This document shows, piece by piece, positions 1 to 8,929 of a stretch of DNA of 64,000 nucleotides. A program made the translations under genes and the position numbers. The first letter of the stretch is position 1. Each line of letters starts with the position of its first letter. The DNA comes from Lysobacteraceae bacterium. Its GTDB lineage: Bacteria > Pseudomonadota > Gammaproteobacteria > Xanthomonadales > Rhodanobacteraceae. The stretch lies in NCBI GenBank assembly GCA_021372495.1, contig JAJFUF010000008.1, forward strand, positions 124,001 through 188,000. Reading direction: 5' to 3'. The notes under the pieces were generated by a model. The model was not told the origin of the DNA. It did not search any database and saw nothing but the letters and a program-made list of their open reading frames with translations.

Positions 1-2
1 AC

Positions 3-581
3 TTGCTGGCGACGCTGCCGGCGGAACGGCTTTCGTTTCCATTGACGCTTACCCACCGGGACAAACCGGATTTCTTGTTGGCCATGCCCGATGGCGACGA
101 CGTCGGGATCGAACATACGGAAGCTGTGCCCGAGAACGTTGCTCGTGCGCAGTTCCTGCGAGGGAAGGGTTTGGGGCCGGATGTTTACTTCATCCCGCAC
201 GTTACGCCGGGTGAACCACGGAAGACAGCCGCGGAACTTAAGCGCGAGATCGAGGCGGATGCGCCCGGTGGCGCTTGGGTCGGCGATTCGCCGGAGCGCG
301 AATGGGCGGCAGCAATAGCCCACTACGTCAAGGAGAAGTTGCCCAAGGCGACCGCCGATGGGTTTGTTCGATACCGGACCAACTGGCTGCTCGTTTACGA
401 CAACTGGCCGTTGCCGGCCGTCAGCTATGCCAAGGCGGCAACGTACCTGGCGCCGCTCCTGATGGAGATGGGCGCCTTTTTGGTATTCGATGCGATCTTT
501 GTCCATGACGACTCGCATATGTGCGAGTTTCGTGATGCCCCGGTTAGCCAGACACTGTGGCCACTGCAGACGCCGAAGTAG
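3..581 (+). CDS. Hypothetical protein, possibly nuclease-like, 5' end probably cut
   Basis: The frame is open from the left edge. The first usable start is a TTG at base 3 with no room for a ribosome site, so the true start probably lies upstream. At least 192 residues remain. Near the N-terminus a 'KPDFLL' segment is followed by 'GIEHTEA'. That spacing of an acidic beta-strand and an Ile-Glu-x-x-Glu strand resembles a degenerate PD-(D/E)xK nuclease core, but the usual lysine is not evident, so this is a hint only. The gene converges on the Gabija-like helicase gene, with 96 bp between their ends. Its place at the edge of a defence island would fit a defence role, but I do not recognise the family. 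Confidence 0.55.
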   Translation: MLATLPAERLSFPLTLTHRDKPDFLLAMPDGDDVGIEHTEAVPENVARAQFLRGKGLGPDVYFIPHVTPGEPRKTAAELKREIEADAPGGAWVGDSPEREWAAAIAHYVKEKLPKATADGFVRYRTNWLLVYDNWPLPAVSYAKAATYLAPLLMEMGAFLVFDAIFVHDDSHMCEFRDAPVSQTLWPLQTPK

Positions 582-677
582 AAGCCAAGCCTTGCCGGGC
601 CGAGTTTCAAACTGTTGCGTCGACGCTGATAGGGCCGCAGGCCATCCTCTGACACTCTTAGGTTCAACTGCCGGCCC

Positions 678-2414
678 TCACGCCAGTCCTGCGACGCCCG
701 CCGCCTGAAATCCCCGAGCGAGCAGCGCCGGTCGCAATTCCTCCAGCGCATTGGCCGGTATGCCGAGCCACAAGAGGTTGCGAGCACGGGTTACTGCGAC
801 ATAGCCGATGCGACCAACCTCGGTATCCACGCCGGTCAATAGCGCGTTGGCATGGTCACGGTTCGCCAGGTACAGCACTGCATCGAGGCTTTCGCCTTTT
901 GCCTGATGCACCGTATCCACGCGGACTCGCACCACGTCGTTGTTGGCCGCCAAATCGACCGCAGCGATCAGCGGCGTATTGGGCAAACCTCTGCGCGCGA
1001 GCTTATTACCCAGGTTGTTCGCGCCCGCCAGTCCGTGCTCTTGCTCGATCGTCGCCAACAGTGCCCGTGCCCTTTCCAGTAGCTGCGGATGCCACTGCGT
1101 GTCCCCGATCAATGTAACGGCGGGCAGCCCCAAATCCGGGTCGCGGGTGAACGTCCATACGAGCCGGCGCAGTAACCGATCATCCGGGTAGCGCGCAGGC
1201 TGCGTGATCCGTGCGACGAGTCCATGCGGCGGATTGGCCAGCAAGCCGACGATACAGGCAGCCACCAGTTTGAACGCGCCGAGATAGTCATGATGCCGAT
1301 CCCGCAGGATCGCGGCCTGTGCCAGAGCCTTGACGGTTCCCTGGCCCGGTGCACCTTCATTGCCGGCGAGCCGGTCGGCCATGTCACGACCTCGACAGAG
1401 CACCGCCGAGCGTTCGATATTCAGGCCGGCGCCCAACACCGCAGCCTGGAACGCGGCGATGAGGTTCTCGCGTTCGGCATTGCGGTAGGGCACGAAGTAT
1501 GTGCCATGCGTCGTCTCGGGTGCACCCCGATCAGCGGTGTCGGTACGCGCCGAGAGCCCATTGGCAAGAGCCAGTATTGCCGGTACGGAGCGGTAGTTCC
1601 TGGTCAGGCCGAGACTGTTGACGCCTTGCCGTTCTCCGTACTGCGTCAGGAAAATCCCGTTCGCACCGGCGAACTCGTAGATGCCTTGGTTCGGGTCGCC
1701 GATCAGCGAGACCTGGCAGCCAGCGTTGATAAACTGCTCGATGATGGCCTGGTGCACCGTGCCGATGTCCTGCGCCTCGTCGATCAGGATATGAGGGTAG
1801 CGGCGGATCAGCACGCGCAGGATGTTGGGCTGGTCGTCCAGCACGCGGTAACACCAGTAGCGCCCGAGGTTGTGAGTGTAGGCACCCACCCGCCCGAGAC
1901 GGTGGACGAGACCCGTCGCATACGCGGTGTCCAGCCTTTGCGTCCTGTCGTTGTCCGCATAGCAGAAGTAGACACTACCGCGGTCGAAGCCGACCTGCAT
2001 CTTCGTGATATCGCGCGGGTACGTGCCGGTCCGGAACTTGAAGCCGTTGAGGAATGCTTCTCCGCCTGTCACCAGGAACACGGCCTGCTGCGCACCCATC
2101 GTCCGATAGGCATGTGGATGCAGGACATTGCGGGTGATGAACCCGTCCAATGTATCGATCTCGACGCGATCATGAGTAAATCCGCCGGACGTGTTCTGCG
2201 CCAGGTTTTGGTACTCGCGCCTGAACGTGTCCACCGCGACATTGGAGAACGAGAGGAGAGCGACGCGGCCACGGTGTTCACCGAGATGCTGACGCATCTG
2301 CGCAAGCCGGCGCACGGCGGTGAACGTCTTACCGCTGCCGGCGCAGGCGATCACGGACATCGGCGCGAGCGGCGCGCCAATGATCTGCAGCTGCTCGTCG
2401 GATACCTGAGTCAT
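678..2414 (-). CDS. gajB: Gabija-like GajB, UvrD/PcrA-type SF1 helicase
   Basis: This 578-residue protein has the motif series of an SF1A helicase. Walker A 'ACAGSGKT' lies at residues 23-30, 'DEAQD' at 212-216, 'GDPNQGIYEF' at 239-248, 'NYR' at 273-275, a late 'VHQAKGE' motif, and a C-terminal 'VAVTRAR' motif VI. In Gabija, GajB is a DNA-activated helicase/ATPase that works with GajA against phage. The start ATG overlaps the stop of the OLD/TOPRIM gene by 4 bp, the normal gajA-gajB order and coupling. It is longer than the Bacillus GajB (about 494 residues), so a diverged subtype is possible. An OLD-plus-UvrD pair outside Gabija proper is the alternative. Confidence 0.8.
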   Translation of the reverse strand: MTQVSDEQLQIIGAPLAPMSVIACAGSGKTFTAVRRLAQMRQHLGEHRGRVALLSFSNVAVDTFRREYQNLAQNTSGGFTHDRVEIDTLDGFITRNVLHPHAYRTMGAQQAVFLVTGGEAFLNGFKFRTGTYPRDITKMQVGFDRGSVYFCYADNDRTQRLDTAYATGLVHRLGRVGAYTHNLGRYWCYRVLDDQPNILRVLIRRYPHILIDEAQDIGTVHQAIIEQFINAGCQVSLIGDPNQGIYEFAGANGIFLTQYGERQGVNSLGLTRNYRSVPAILALANGLSARTDTADRGAPETTHGTYFVPYRNAERENLIAAFQAAVLGAGLNIERSAVLCRGRDMADRLAGNEGAPGQGTVKALAQAAILRDRHHDYLGAFKLVAACIVGLLANPPHGLVARITQPARYPDDRLLRRLVWTFTRDPDLGLPAVTLIGDTQWHPQLLERARALLATIEQEHGLAGANNLGNKLARRGLPNTPLIAAVDLAANNDVVRVRVDTVHQAKGESLDAVLYLANRDHANALLTGVDTEVGRIGYVAVTRARNLLWLGIPANALEELRPALLARGFQAAGVAGLA

Positions 2415-4159
2415 GGAGCGGCCTGTTGAACCTGGCAGGCATGGGCGATCGCCTTGCTTATGTAGTCCGGTACCACGCAGGCGGCGCCATCGACAAACAC
2501 CTGTGCCAAGGCTTGGCCGAAGCGGCCTTTCTGCACGTTATTCTGCGGGCGCTCGAACATGCCGCTGAACAGAGCGCGCGCCTTTGCCGCGTCGCCTTCA
2601 GCAGCGTCGACCGCCGCCGAGACCGCTTTGCCGATCTTTGGGTGAAGCTCCGAGAGAGCGGCCAGCATCGCAGTTCGGTTGTCGGCATGTAGCGCCAGGT
2701 CGTACTCCAGCGTCTTGAGTCCGTGGAAGACTTTGACGAAGGTGTCTTCACGTTCCTTCATCTTGGCAGTGTTGTCCGACACGTTCACCGCGTCGCCAAG
2801 CGCCGGATAGAGAGCTTGCGCCTCCCCGCCGCCTTCCGGTTCAGCAGTCGGGTCAGCGTCGGTGATGACTGCCACCGGGATCTTCAATGCCTTTTCGCCG
2901 AACAGCGGGAGGAACGAATCGAAGTTCAGACCTTCGACGCTGATCAGGCTGACGCCATGCACGCGTAGCTTGTGACCGCACTTCTCCGCCAGCACGCTTA
3001 CCAGCATCAACTCGGCGGCACCTTCGACGAAGATGACGCGCCGGGCGAAGAACAGTTCGGCACGGGTCACGTCGAGATAGCGTTCCAATTTCTCGCGCTT
3101 TCCCTTGTCGAAGGTGATCGTGCGTGGAAAGAACGTCTCCACGGAATTCCCCGTGTCGACCAGGCAGACCAGACTGTCGAGGTCGGCGATGCTGGCGAAG
3201 TTTGGGGAATGGCTGGTGACGAACAACTGGACGGGCTTCTCGCCCTTAACCGCCTTGATCATCTCCAGATAGCTGAGCAGCACGGCTTGGAGCTGCGGAT
3301 GCAGGTGCGCTTCCGGTTCCTCGACGATCAAGCTGCGGTATCTCGCGTCAGGATTCTTGGCCAGCTCGCTGAGCACCACGGCCATGAAGATTAAGTTGTT
3401 GAAGCCGAGTCCGTTCTGCTCGATCTCGAACGTATCCACCAGCAGCGATAAGCGCGAAGCCAGCCGCTGGAAATCGCTGCCGCTCAAGCCGAGGTCGAGC
3501 ACCTGGGCAAGCTGCGGGCCGAGCATGCTGTCGTGGCGACCCTTGATCGCCGTATGCGTGTTGACGACCGGCTCATGCTTCTTCAGTTCTTCGTCGAGCT
3601 TCTTCAGCGCGTCGTTGATGCCTTCGCGTCCCGCGTCGTCGGCGAGGAGCTGGAATAGGCGTGACAACTGACTGCTGCGGCTGGGCTTGAGTCCCTGCGA
3701 GGCATCCCGCAGCGGCGGCAGATAGACACCGCGTAAGTTCTCCATCATGTCGGTGGTCAGGCCAAGGTCCTCGTGGTCGCCACACCAGCGTTTGGCACGC
3801 AGTCGGCCGGTCTTGTCGGCTTCCGAGTAACGGATGGAGATATGGGCCTCAAGCCTGCCGGCGTCGCCGGGTTTCAGTGCTGCGAGGAAGTCGGCTTCAT
3901 CGTCCACATCCAGGTCGCGAAAGATGTATCGGAATTCGATATCACCTGCTGGAGCCCCACCTTTGGGGCGGTGCATGTCTTCGCTATCCAGTCGAGGGTA
4001 GGGTTCGTCGTATCCCGCCAGCAGAGCACGCAGCGCGTCGATGACGGCGGTCTTGCCGACGTTGTTGGCCCCGACCAGAACGTTCAATCCGGGCTGGAAG
4101 CTCAAATCGACTGTCTGCAGCTTTCTGAAATTCGATATTTTCAATTGCGCTAGATACAC
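2411..4159 (-). CDS. gajA: Gabija-like GajA, OLD-family ATPase with TOPRIM nuclease
   Basis: This 582-residue protein has an N-terminal ABC-type ATPase: Walker A 'GANNVGKT' at 30-37, a signature-like 'NGLGFNNL' near 249-256, Walker B 'EEPEAHLHP' at 280-288 and an H-loop 'TSHS' at 315-318. A C-terminal TOPRIM domain follows, with its glutamate in 'FVEG' (E379) and the 'DAD' pair at 434-436. In known Gabija, GajA nicks DNA and its ATPase domain senses nucleotide depletion. The length fits GajA (about 580 residues). All key residues are present, so it should be active. It starts 47 bp after the DUF3732 ATPase gene and is probably on the same transcript. Confidence 0.85.
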   Translation of the reverse strand: MYLAQLKISNFRKLQTVDLSFQPGLNVLVGANNVGKTAVIDALRALLAGYDEPYPRLDSEDMHRPKGGAPAGDIEFRYIFRDLDVDDEADFLAALKPGDAGRLEAHISIRYSEADKTGRLRAKRWCGDHEDLGLTTDMMENLRGVYLPPLRDASQGLKPSRSSQLSRLFQLLADDAGREGINDALKKLDEELKKHEPVVNTHTAIKGRHDSMLGPQLAQVLDLGLSGSDFQRLASRLSLLVDTFEIEQNGLGFNNLIFMAVVLSELAKNPDARYRSLIVEEPEAHLHPQLQAVLLSYLEMIKAVKGEKPVQLFVTSHSPNFASIADLDSLVCLVDTGNSVETFFPRTITFDKGKREKLERYLDVTRAELFFARRVIFVEGAAELMLVSVLAEKCGHKLRVHGVSLISVEGLNFDSFLPLFGEKALKIPVAVITDADPTAEPEGGGEAQALYPALGDAVNVSDNTAKMKEREDTFVKVFHGLKTLEYDLALHADNRTAMLAALSELHPKIGKAVSAAVDAAEGDAAKARALFSGMFERPQNNVQKGRFGQALAQVFVDGAACVVPDYISKAIAHACQVQQAAP

Positions 4160-4206
4160 CGACGATCTCCATGTTGGCTACGTCCCTGAATGAGCGGGCG
4201 TCGTCT

Positions 4207-6147
4207 CTACGGCCAATCCTCGGGAACCAGTGCAGGCGGTTTGGTCCAGGGCTCTTCTACCAAAGCAGCCTGGAACCACTGCTCCCGGAGGTTCGCGTGC
4301 TCGGTGACGATCAACTGGAAGCTGGGGGCGTCCTCCTGCGTGAACTTCAGTAACAGCTCGAACAGTCGGCGTACCGCATCAAGGTCGGCGTCGGCCTCGG
4401 TGTTCTGCACCGAGCCATCAGCGTTCTTATAGACCTGCTCGGACGGGAAGTAGACCTGGGTTGGCTGGTCGATCAGCAGGAAGCGCGGGATCGGGCGGTT
4501 GTTCTGCGCTGCGAACAGATGCAAGGCGAGTAGTGCCGAGAGGTGGTAGGCCAAGTGATTTTCACCGCCACCGGTCCGGCCCATAGGAACCGGACGCTCG
4601 GGTCGATCGAAGACGATCGTCAGCTGCGGCAGGTTGAGCCGCGCAGGATAGGGGCCAAACTCGGCGTTGAACTTCTGGATGTACCGCGACACCTGTGCCG
4701 ATATGTTGTTGAGGATCGAGGTCAGGCGTTCGTTGCTGTCGTCGGCACCGATCTGTTCCTCCAGCTGCTTCACTTTGTTGCTGAGGCGGCGATTCTCCGC
4801 TTCCAGCTTGGCGAGATCCTCGTTCGGGAGGAGCGTTTCCAAGAACAGGCTGATCCGGCCGACCACACGCGCAGCTGCGTTGTTGCGGGTGCCCATCTGG
4901 GCGATGACCTCGTTGGCCGAGATCGCCGCGGACAGCTCCGCTTCCTTCTGCTTGATGGTGCCCGCGATCTCGTCTGCCTTGCCGGTCAGTTCGGCCAGGT
5001 AAGCTTCAAGTTTCGGGCGCTGGCCGGTGGCGATGCGCAATTCCTTATCGAGCGACGCCAACTCGTTGAGCAGGACGGTGGCGACCGGGGATTCCAGCGC
5101 CAAGTTCCGTTCGCTGAACGGCCATTGCCATTCGCCGCTGTCGGGATTTTTCGGCAGCGCCTTGATCGAGGCCAGACGATCTATCTGTTCGGCAGCCTCG
5201 CTTTCGTAGCCACCCGCCCGTTTGGCAAACTGGCGCGCCGCGTCGATCCTGGTCTGGGTGTCGCGGCGATCCTGTCGCAGCTGGCCCAATTCTTCTTCCA
5301 GAAGCGAAACCCGGCTGCCGTCGTCGTCAGGCACCGTTTCGGGCTTCCACATCAGCGTCGACCTCAAAGTGTCGACGACGCCGTCGGCATTCGGGCTCCC
5401 GTCTGTGTTGCCGATGACACCGACCGCCCTGGCTTCCGAGTAGAGGCCGATGGCCTGCTCGTGCGATGTATCGACGGTATCGCGCGCCTGTTCCAGCTTC
5501 TTGTTGCTGATCCTCAGATCCCGCTGAGCCGTGCGTAGCCTGGATTCCAGTTCATATCGGTCGTGGGAGGAGACGCCGAGCAGAATCGGCAGCGTGTCGC
5601 GGATTGCCTGCGGCTGGAACTGCTCGTTCTGGCGGTAGAAGAGCTGGTCCTTGTTGGCAACTAGTCCCTGCTTCTGGAACAGGTAGTAGAGCGTGTGTTT
5701 GACGTTCGCATCGTAGCTGTCGCGACTGTGTTCGAGCGCGACATCGGTACGGTTCTCGGGAATGCCGAGTAGGCGCGACAGCAGTTCGACGATGCTGTCG
5801 TCGTCGGTGTTGACCGCCAAGTCTTTGAATTCGGGAGCCTGCAACTGGGCGCCCCTTCGCAGCATTGCCGTGCTGCAACTGGCGCCGCCGCCGGGCGGGG
5901 TTGGCTTGGCGACCAGTACTTGCTCCTTTTCAAACTGGTAGATCACGGCGAACCAGGCCACCTTGTCGCGGATGACGCCTTCGGGGACGTTGAACGTGGA
6001 GCGTCCCATGCAGTATTCGATGATGTCGGAGAGCGCGGACTTGCCGGTGGAGGAACGACCGGTGATGACGTTGAGCCCGTCCACCTTGAACCTGAGATCA
6101 CGGCGCTGGCCGTCGTGGCTGTAGATGTGGATGGAACAGATCTTCAT
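4207..6147 (-). CDS. ABC-three-component system ATPase, DUF3732 family
   Basis: The 646-residue protein starts at an ATG that overlaps the middle-component stop by 4 bp. The frame runs open further upstream, but that start is rejected for this reason. Walker A 'GRSSTGKS' lies at 30-37 and a long coiled-coil centre spans roughly 200-500. A signature-like 'RTGGGENHLAYH' and 'LLIDQPTQVYFP' form the C-terminal nucleotide-binding half, giving an SMC/Rad50-like layout. The Walker B aspartate is followed by Gln where most ABC ATPases have a catalytic Glu. DUF3732 proteins are the ATPase of ABC-3C conflict systems, proposed to sense altered nucleic acid and activate the partner effector. The role is inferred from family and context. 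Confidence 0.85.
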   Translation of the reverse strand: MKICSIHIYSHDGQRRDLRFKVDGLNVITGRSSTGKSALSDIIEYCMGRSTFNVPEGVIRDKVAWFAVIYQFEKEQVLVAKPTPPGGGASCSTAMLRRGAQLQAPEFKDLAVNTDDDSIVELLSRLLGIPENRTDVALEHSRDSYDANVKHTLYYLFQKQGLVANKDQLFYRQNEQFQPQAIRDTLPILLGVSSHDRYELESRLRTAQRDLRISNKKLEQARDTVDTSHEQAIGLYSEARAVGVIGNTDGSPNADGVVDTLRSTLMWKPETVPDDDGSRVSLLEEELGQLRQDRRDTQTRIDAARQFAKRAGGYESEAAEQIDRLASIKALPKNPDSGEWQWPFSERNLALESPVATVLLNELASLDKELRIATGQRPKLEAYLAELTGKADEIAGTIKQKEAELSAAISANEVIAQMGTRNNAAARVVGRISLFLETLLPNEDLAKLEAENRRLSNKVKQLEEQIGADDSNERLTSILNNISAQVSRYIQKFNAEFGPYPARLNLPQLTIVFDRPERPVPMGRTGGGENHLAYHLSALLALHLFAAQNNRPIPRFLLIDQPTQVYFPSEQVYKNADGSVQNTEADADLDAVRRLFELLLKFTQEDAPSFQLIVTEHANLREQWFQAALVEEPWTKPPALVPEDWP

Positions 6148-6632
6148 GGGCGAATTCCGAAAGTCGTGTAAATGGTCGCCCGGTCGGCGATGCGCGCGAA
6201 CTCCCTTCCGACGATACGAGCCACTTTCTGGCACGTGATGGTCTCATCGGTCCCCTTGACGGCTGTGCGTACCTTCTTGGGCACGGTCTGGATGCGACCA
6301 TCGTTCGCGACGGCGATGCAGCCCCTTTCCATCAGTAGGCCGAATCCCTCGAAGGCGTAGGGCAGCATCTGCGTGACCCGGTTGGCGAAGCCCACCATGA
6401 CCTGCTGGTTCCTCTCCGTGGTCTTGAGAAGGTAACTGCGTGGACTGCCGGCGATCACCTCGCGCGAATCCTTGTGCAGGCACAGCGGCAGTACCAGCAG
6501 CGACAGCGAGAAGGGCATGCCGCGGGCATCTTCTTCCTCGTAGCCATGCAGGGCGCGGAACAGGACCAAGCCGCAGAAGGCTGGGTTGAACAGGTTCCGA
6601 ATCTCAAACGGGCGCTGGTCCCATCGCTTCAT
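6144..6632 (-). CDS. ABC-three-component system middle component
   Basis: This 162-residue protein sits between the ABC ATPase and the larger nuclease-like component, with ATGA overlaps at both ends. It starts 'MKRWDQRPFEIRNLFNPAF', a pattern typical of the small middle component of ABC-3C systems, in which an Asn-Pro-Ala-Phe turn leads a mostly helical protein. No catalytic motif is visible. It is thought to bridge ATPase and effector; that is family knowledge and is not shown by the sequence. Strict coupling to both neighbours supports fixed stoichiometry in one complex. Confidence 0.75.
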   Translation of the reverse strand: MKRWDQRPFEIRNLFNPAFCGLVLFRALHGYEEEDARGMPFSLSLLVLPLCLHKDSREVIAGSPRSYLLKTTERNQQVMVGFANRVTQMLPYAFEGFGLLMERGCIAVANDGRIQTVPKKVRTAVKGTDETITCQKVARIVGREFARIADRATIYTTFGIRP

Positions 6633-7852
6633 GGGGCCACCCCCAGCACCTTGCCGAGGCGGTCGAGAAACCTGGGATGCCAGTAGACCCTAGGTTCCGG
6701 TGTGGCATCCGCCAGGATGTGGAAGCTGCCGCGAAGGACATAGGGTTCCGTGACTCGCGCGCGGATGCGCAGGGATTCGATCTTCCCGGTTTCGAACTCC
6801 GCCCAGTTATAGAGGGTCGCGCCGGCATCGCGAAGCGCATCCTCGGCGCTATCGTCCTTCAGCTTTTCGAAGACGACATCCTTATAGCGGCTCCACTCGT
6901 CGACGAGACGATCCTCATATTCCTCGACTTCTCCAGACACCAGCAGGTTCTCGCGTGCCCAAGCCGATCGTTGCTCGAACGAGCGGTAGTAGTCGAGGAT
7001 TGCGCTCCTGATCCGGTTGGCGGAAATGCCGGTCTCGCGCAATTGCGCCACGAACAAGCGCGGATCGTTCTCAGTGTCGATCTCGTCGGTGGGCACCTTT
7101 CCACGGAAGGTAATGGGGAGGTTGTCCGCCTTGTATTCCTCGGCGAAGTTGGACAGCTTGTCTGAGACTTCGTAACCGAAGATTCCTTCTGTCCTGGCAC
7201 CACTCAGCTGCTTGATCACGGCGTCAGTCCACCAGCCTTCCAGCCGTTCGAAAACAAACTCGCGGTGCTCGCGACGGATGCTTCGCATGTGCTTGTCCTT
7301 GATGGTGGCTGGGATGTCACCGATGCGCGGGCTGCCGTCGAGGATCAGAATGCGTTCGAGAAAATCCTGCTTCTCGGTATCACTTAGTTCGTTGAACGCC
7401 GTGGTGATCGGCGCGATGAGTTGCGACGTCGACTTGGCGAGCGTGGCATCGGCCAACTCGGCCAGCGTGGCCGCATCGCCGGAGGCGATGGGCTGGTTGG
7501 GGAGGAGGCGAGCCAGGAACGAGCCGGCCGATACCGTGCCTGTGGTGAACAAGAAAAACCGCAGGTTCGATGCGATGCGACCATCACGGTTGTACCGCGC
7601 GAGCCAGATGTTGACGGACTTCCAGAAGTCGGTCGACAGGTCGGTCAGCCTGTCGCCGACCGCCTTGTGCTTGAGTGAGGCCAGAGACTTGCCACCGCCT
7701 CCGTCGATGAAATCGAGGTCGTCATCCTTTTCTAGGAAGACGGCGGTGTCCTCAGGTAATTGCAAGAGATGCAGCAGTGCGAGGCGTGCCTGGTAGATGT
7801 ATCCCAGCCCCTGCTCGCCGGCTGAAAACCTGTCGGTGGATGCCTCGGCCAT
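6629..7852 (-). CDS. ABC-three-component system large component, nuclease-like N-terminus
   Basis: The 407-residue protein is called from the ATG (residue 1 of 'MAEASTDRF'); a TTG two codons upstream is possible. The N-terminus has 'GYIYQARLALLHLL' then 'FLEKDDDLDF' and 'LASLKHKA', which matches the layout of PD-(D/E)xK-like domains (helix, acidic strand, then x-x-K strand) found in ABC-3C and Cap4-type effectors. The rest is helical with no other motif I recognise. As first gene of the operon it is probably the effector or recognition subunit. The downstream overlap with the middle component is 4 bp. Nuclease activity is an inference from motif spacing. Confidence 0.7.
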   Translation of the reverse strand: MAEASTDRFSAGEQGLGYIYQARLALLHLLQLPEDTAVFLEKDDDLDFIDGGGGKSLASLKHKAVGDRLTDLSTDFWKSVNIWLARYNRDGRIASNLRFFLFTTGTVSAGSFLARLLPNQPIASGDAATLAELADATLAKSTSQLIAPITTAFNELSDTEKQDFLERILILDGSPRIGDIPATIKDKHMRSIRREHREFVFERLEGWWTDAVIKQLSGARTEGIFGYEVSDKLSNFAEEYKADNLPITFRGKVPTDEIDTENDPRLFVAQLRETGISANRIRSAILDYYRSFEQRSAWARENLLVSGEVEEYEDRLVDEWSRYKDVVFEKLKDDSAEDALRDAGATLYNWAEFETGKIESLRIRARVTEPYVLRGSFHILADATPEPRVYWHPRFLDRLGKVLGVAP

Positions 7853-8150
7853 GCCCAAGTCCCTATGTCCGCTTCTTGTGGCGGATCCGGCGGCATAGCA
7901 GGGGATGGCGCTGTTTTCGTTGCGCCATGGCGTACTTTACTTCGACTCCCCTGTGACTACGGCCGCAGACCCGGTCCCAACGCCTGCCAGTCGTCAGCCA
8001 TGGTAGCAAATTGGCCAAGTTGGCTTCAGATATGGATTTTTTTCGGCAATTCTGGTGCCACCGCCTTCGACCGCAGCCGGCATAGGAGGACGAGAGGCAA
8101 AGTCACCCCGACGGGTGCCAGGTCGGGTTTGATTGAAATACGGCCGGTTT
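7853..8150. other. Intergenic region upstream of the defence operon
   Basis: About 300 bp separate the ABC-3C genes from the HEPN-like gene. An open frame on the plus strand here has poor composition and no family resemblance, so I treat the region as non-coding. The promoter for the minus-strand defence operon must lie here or further upstream. A short A/T-rich patch near 8010-8050 is the likeliest place, but I could not fix -35 and -10 boxes with confidence. Confidence 0.4.
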
Positions 8151-8813
8151 TCAATGGCTACCCCCTGTTTGGGCTTCTAGCAAATAGGATCGGTAGGCGT
8201 ACTCGATCAGGTCGCGGACCAGTTCGAGCAAGCCGCTCCACGGCAGGCCATCGAATGGGTCGCCATGCGCGAGCGAGTTACGAATCTCGGCGAGCATCGG
8301 TTGCGAGACATTCCCCGTGCTTGATCCGTTACATGTCGCCCGGCCACGACACAACATGGGGATGACCGAGCCGCCGTAGCGCCGCGTGAAGGGCAGCTGC
8401 GCATCCGTAAGGCCATCGCCGTCTACCAGGTATTCAAGCAAGTCGTGCAACATCGGCGTCTGCCTGCGCTTTCGCTTGTTGCCTGCCTGGGCGGGTCGTT
8501 GGCGGAAGAAACCGCCATACCGATCTGTCAACGTCAGTTCGAGCGCGGTAAGTGCGACCAGTTCGCCGGCTTTCACTAGATCCGCGTCTATCCACGCTAA
8601 CGCGTAGAGTCGCTGGGCACGGCGGAACTTGTCGCCAACAATGCGCGGTATGGCAGGGTGCAGTCCACGTTCTGCAATGAATGTCTGCCATTCCTGGAAG
8701 CGATGGAAGGCGAGCAGAGCGGCCGGATTCCCAGGCCGAGGCCATGGCATGACAAAAGGGACTTCGTCGCGGTCGATGTTGAAGGATGCGATGTCGACAG
8801 CTGCTGTATCCAT
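8151..8813 (-). CDS. HEPN-like protein with R-x4-H motif
   Basis: The 220-residue protein is called from the ATG at 8813; the frame extends upstream but through repeat-type leader sequence. The C-terminal helix carries 'EIRNSLAHG' (Arg178, His183), the R-x4-H motif of HEPN RNases. An upstream helix, 'LVALTALELTLTDRYG' at 86-100, resembles the first HEPN helix of Apea/DUF4145-type proteins. HEPN proteins act as RNases in toxin and abortive-infection systems. It lies on the same strand as the ABC-3C/Gabija operon, about 300 bp upstream, so it could be an extra effector or an independent gene. No antitoxin neighbour is seen. Confidence 0.6.
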   Translation of the reverse strand: MDTAAVDIASFNIDRDEVPFVMPWPRPGNPAALLAFHRFQEWQTFIAERGLHPAIPRIVGDKFRRAQRLYALAWIDADLVKAGELVALTALELTLTDRYGGFFRQRPAQAGNKRKRRQTPMLHDLLEYLVDGDGLTDAQLPFTRRYGGSVIPMLCRGRATCNGSSTGNVSQPMLAEIRNSLAHGDPFDGLPWSGLLELVRDLIEYAYRSYLLEAQTGGSH

Positions 8814-8929
8814 AGTTGTTTTATCCAACTGGAAGACGGTTGCTGCGATAGCGTCCCGGCATGCCGCCGTCGGGCTCGCGGGCTGCGCGCCGCACCTCGT
8901 ACCGAGTCGCGGCCACCCGGCTTTGATCC

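Noticed and set aside
1224..2429. Long plus-strand open frame opposite gajB
   Set aside because: It is the mirror of a clear helicase gene in GC-rich DNA. Its protein has no recognisable motif and the start lacks a ribosome site.
7865..8365. Plus-strand open frame across the defence/HEPN gap
   Set aside because: It has low-quality sequence, no family and overlaps the end of the HEPN-like gene.
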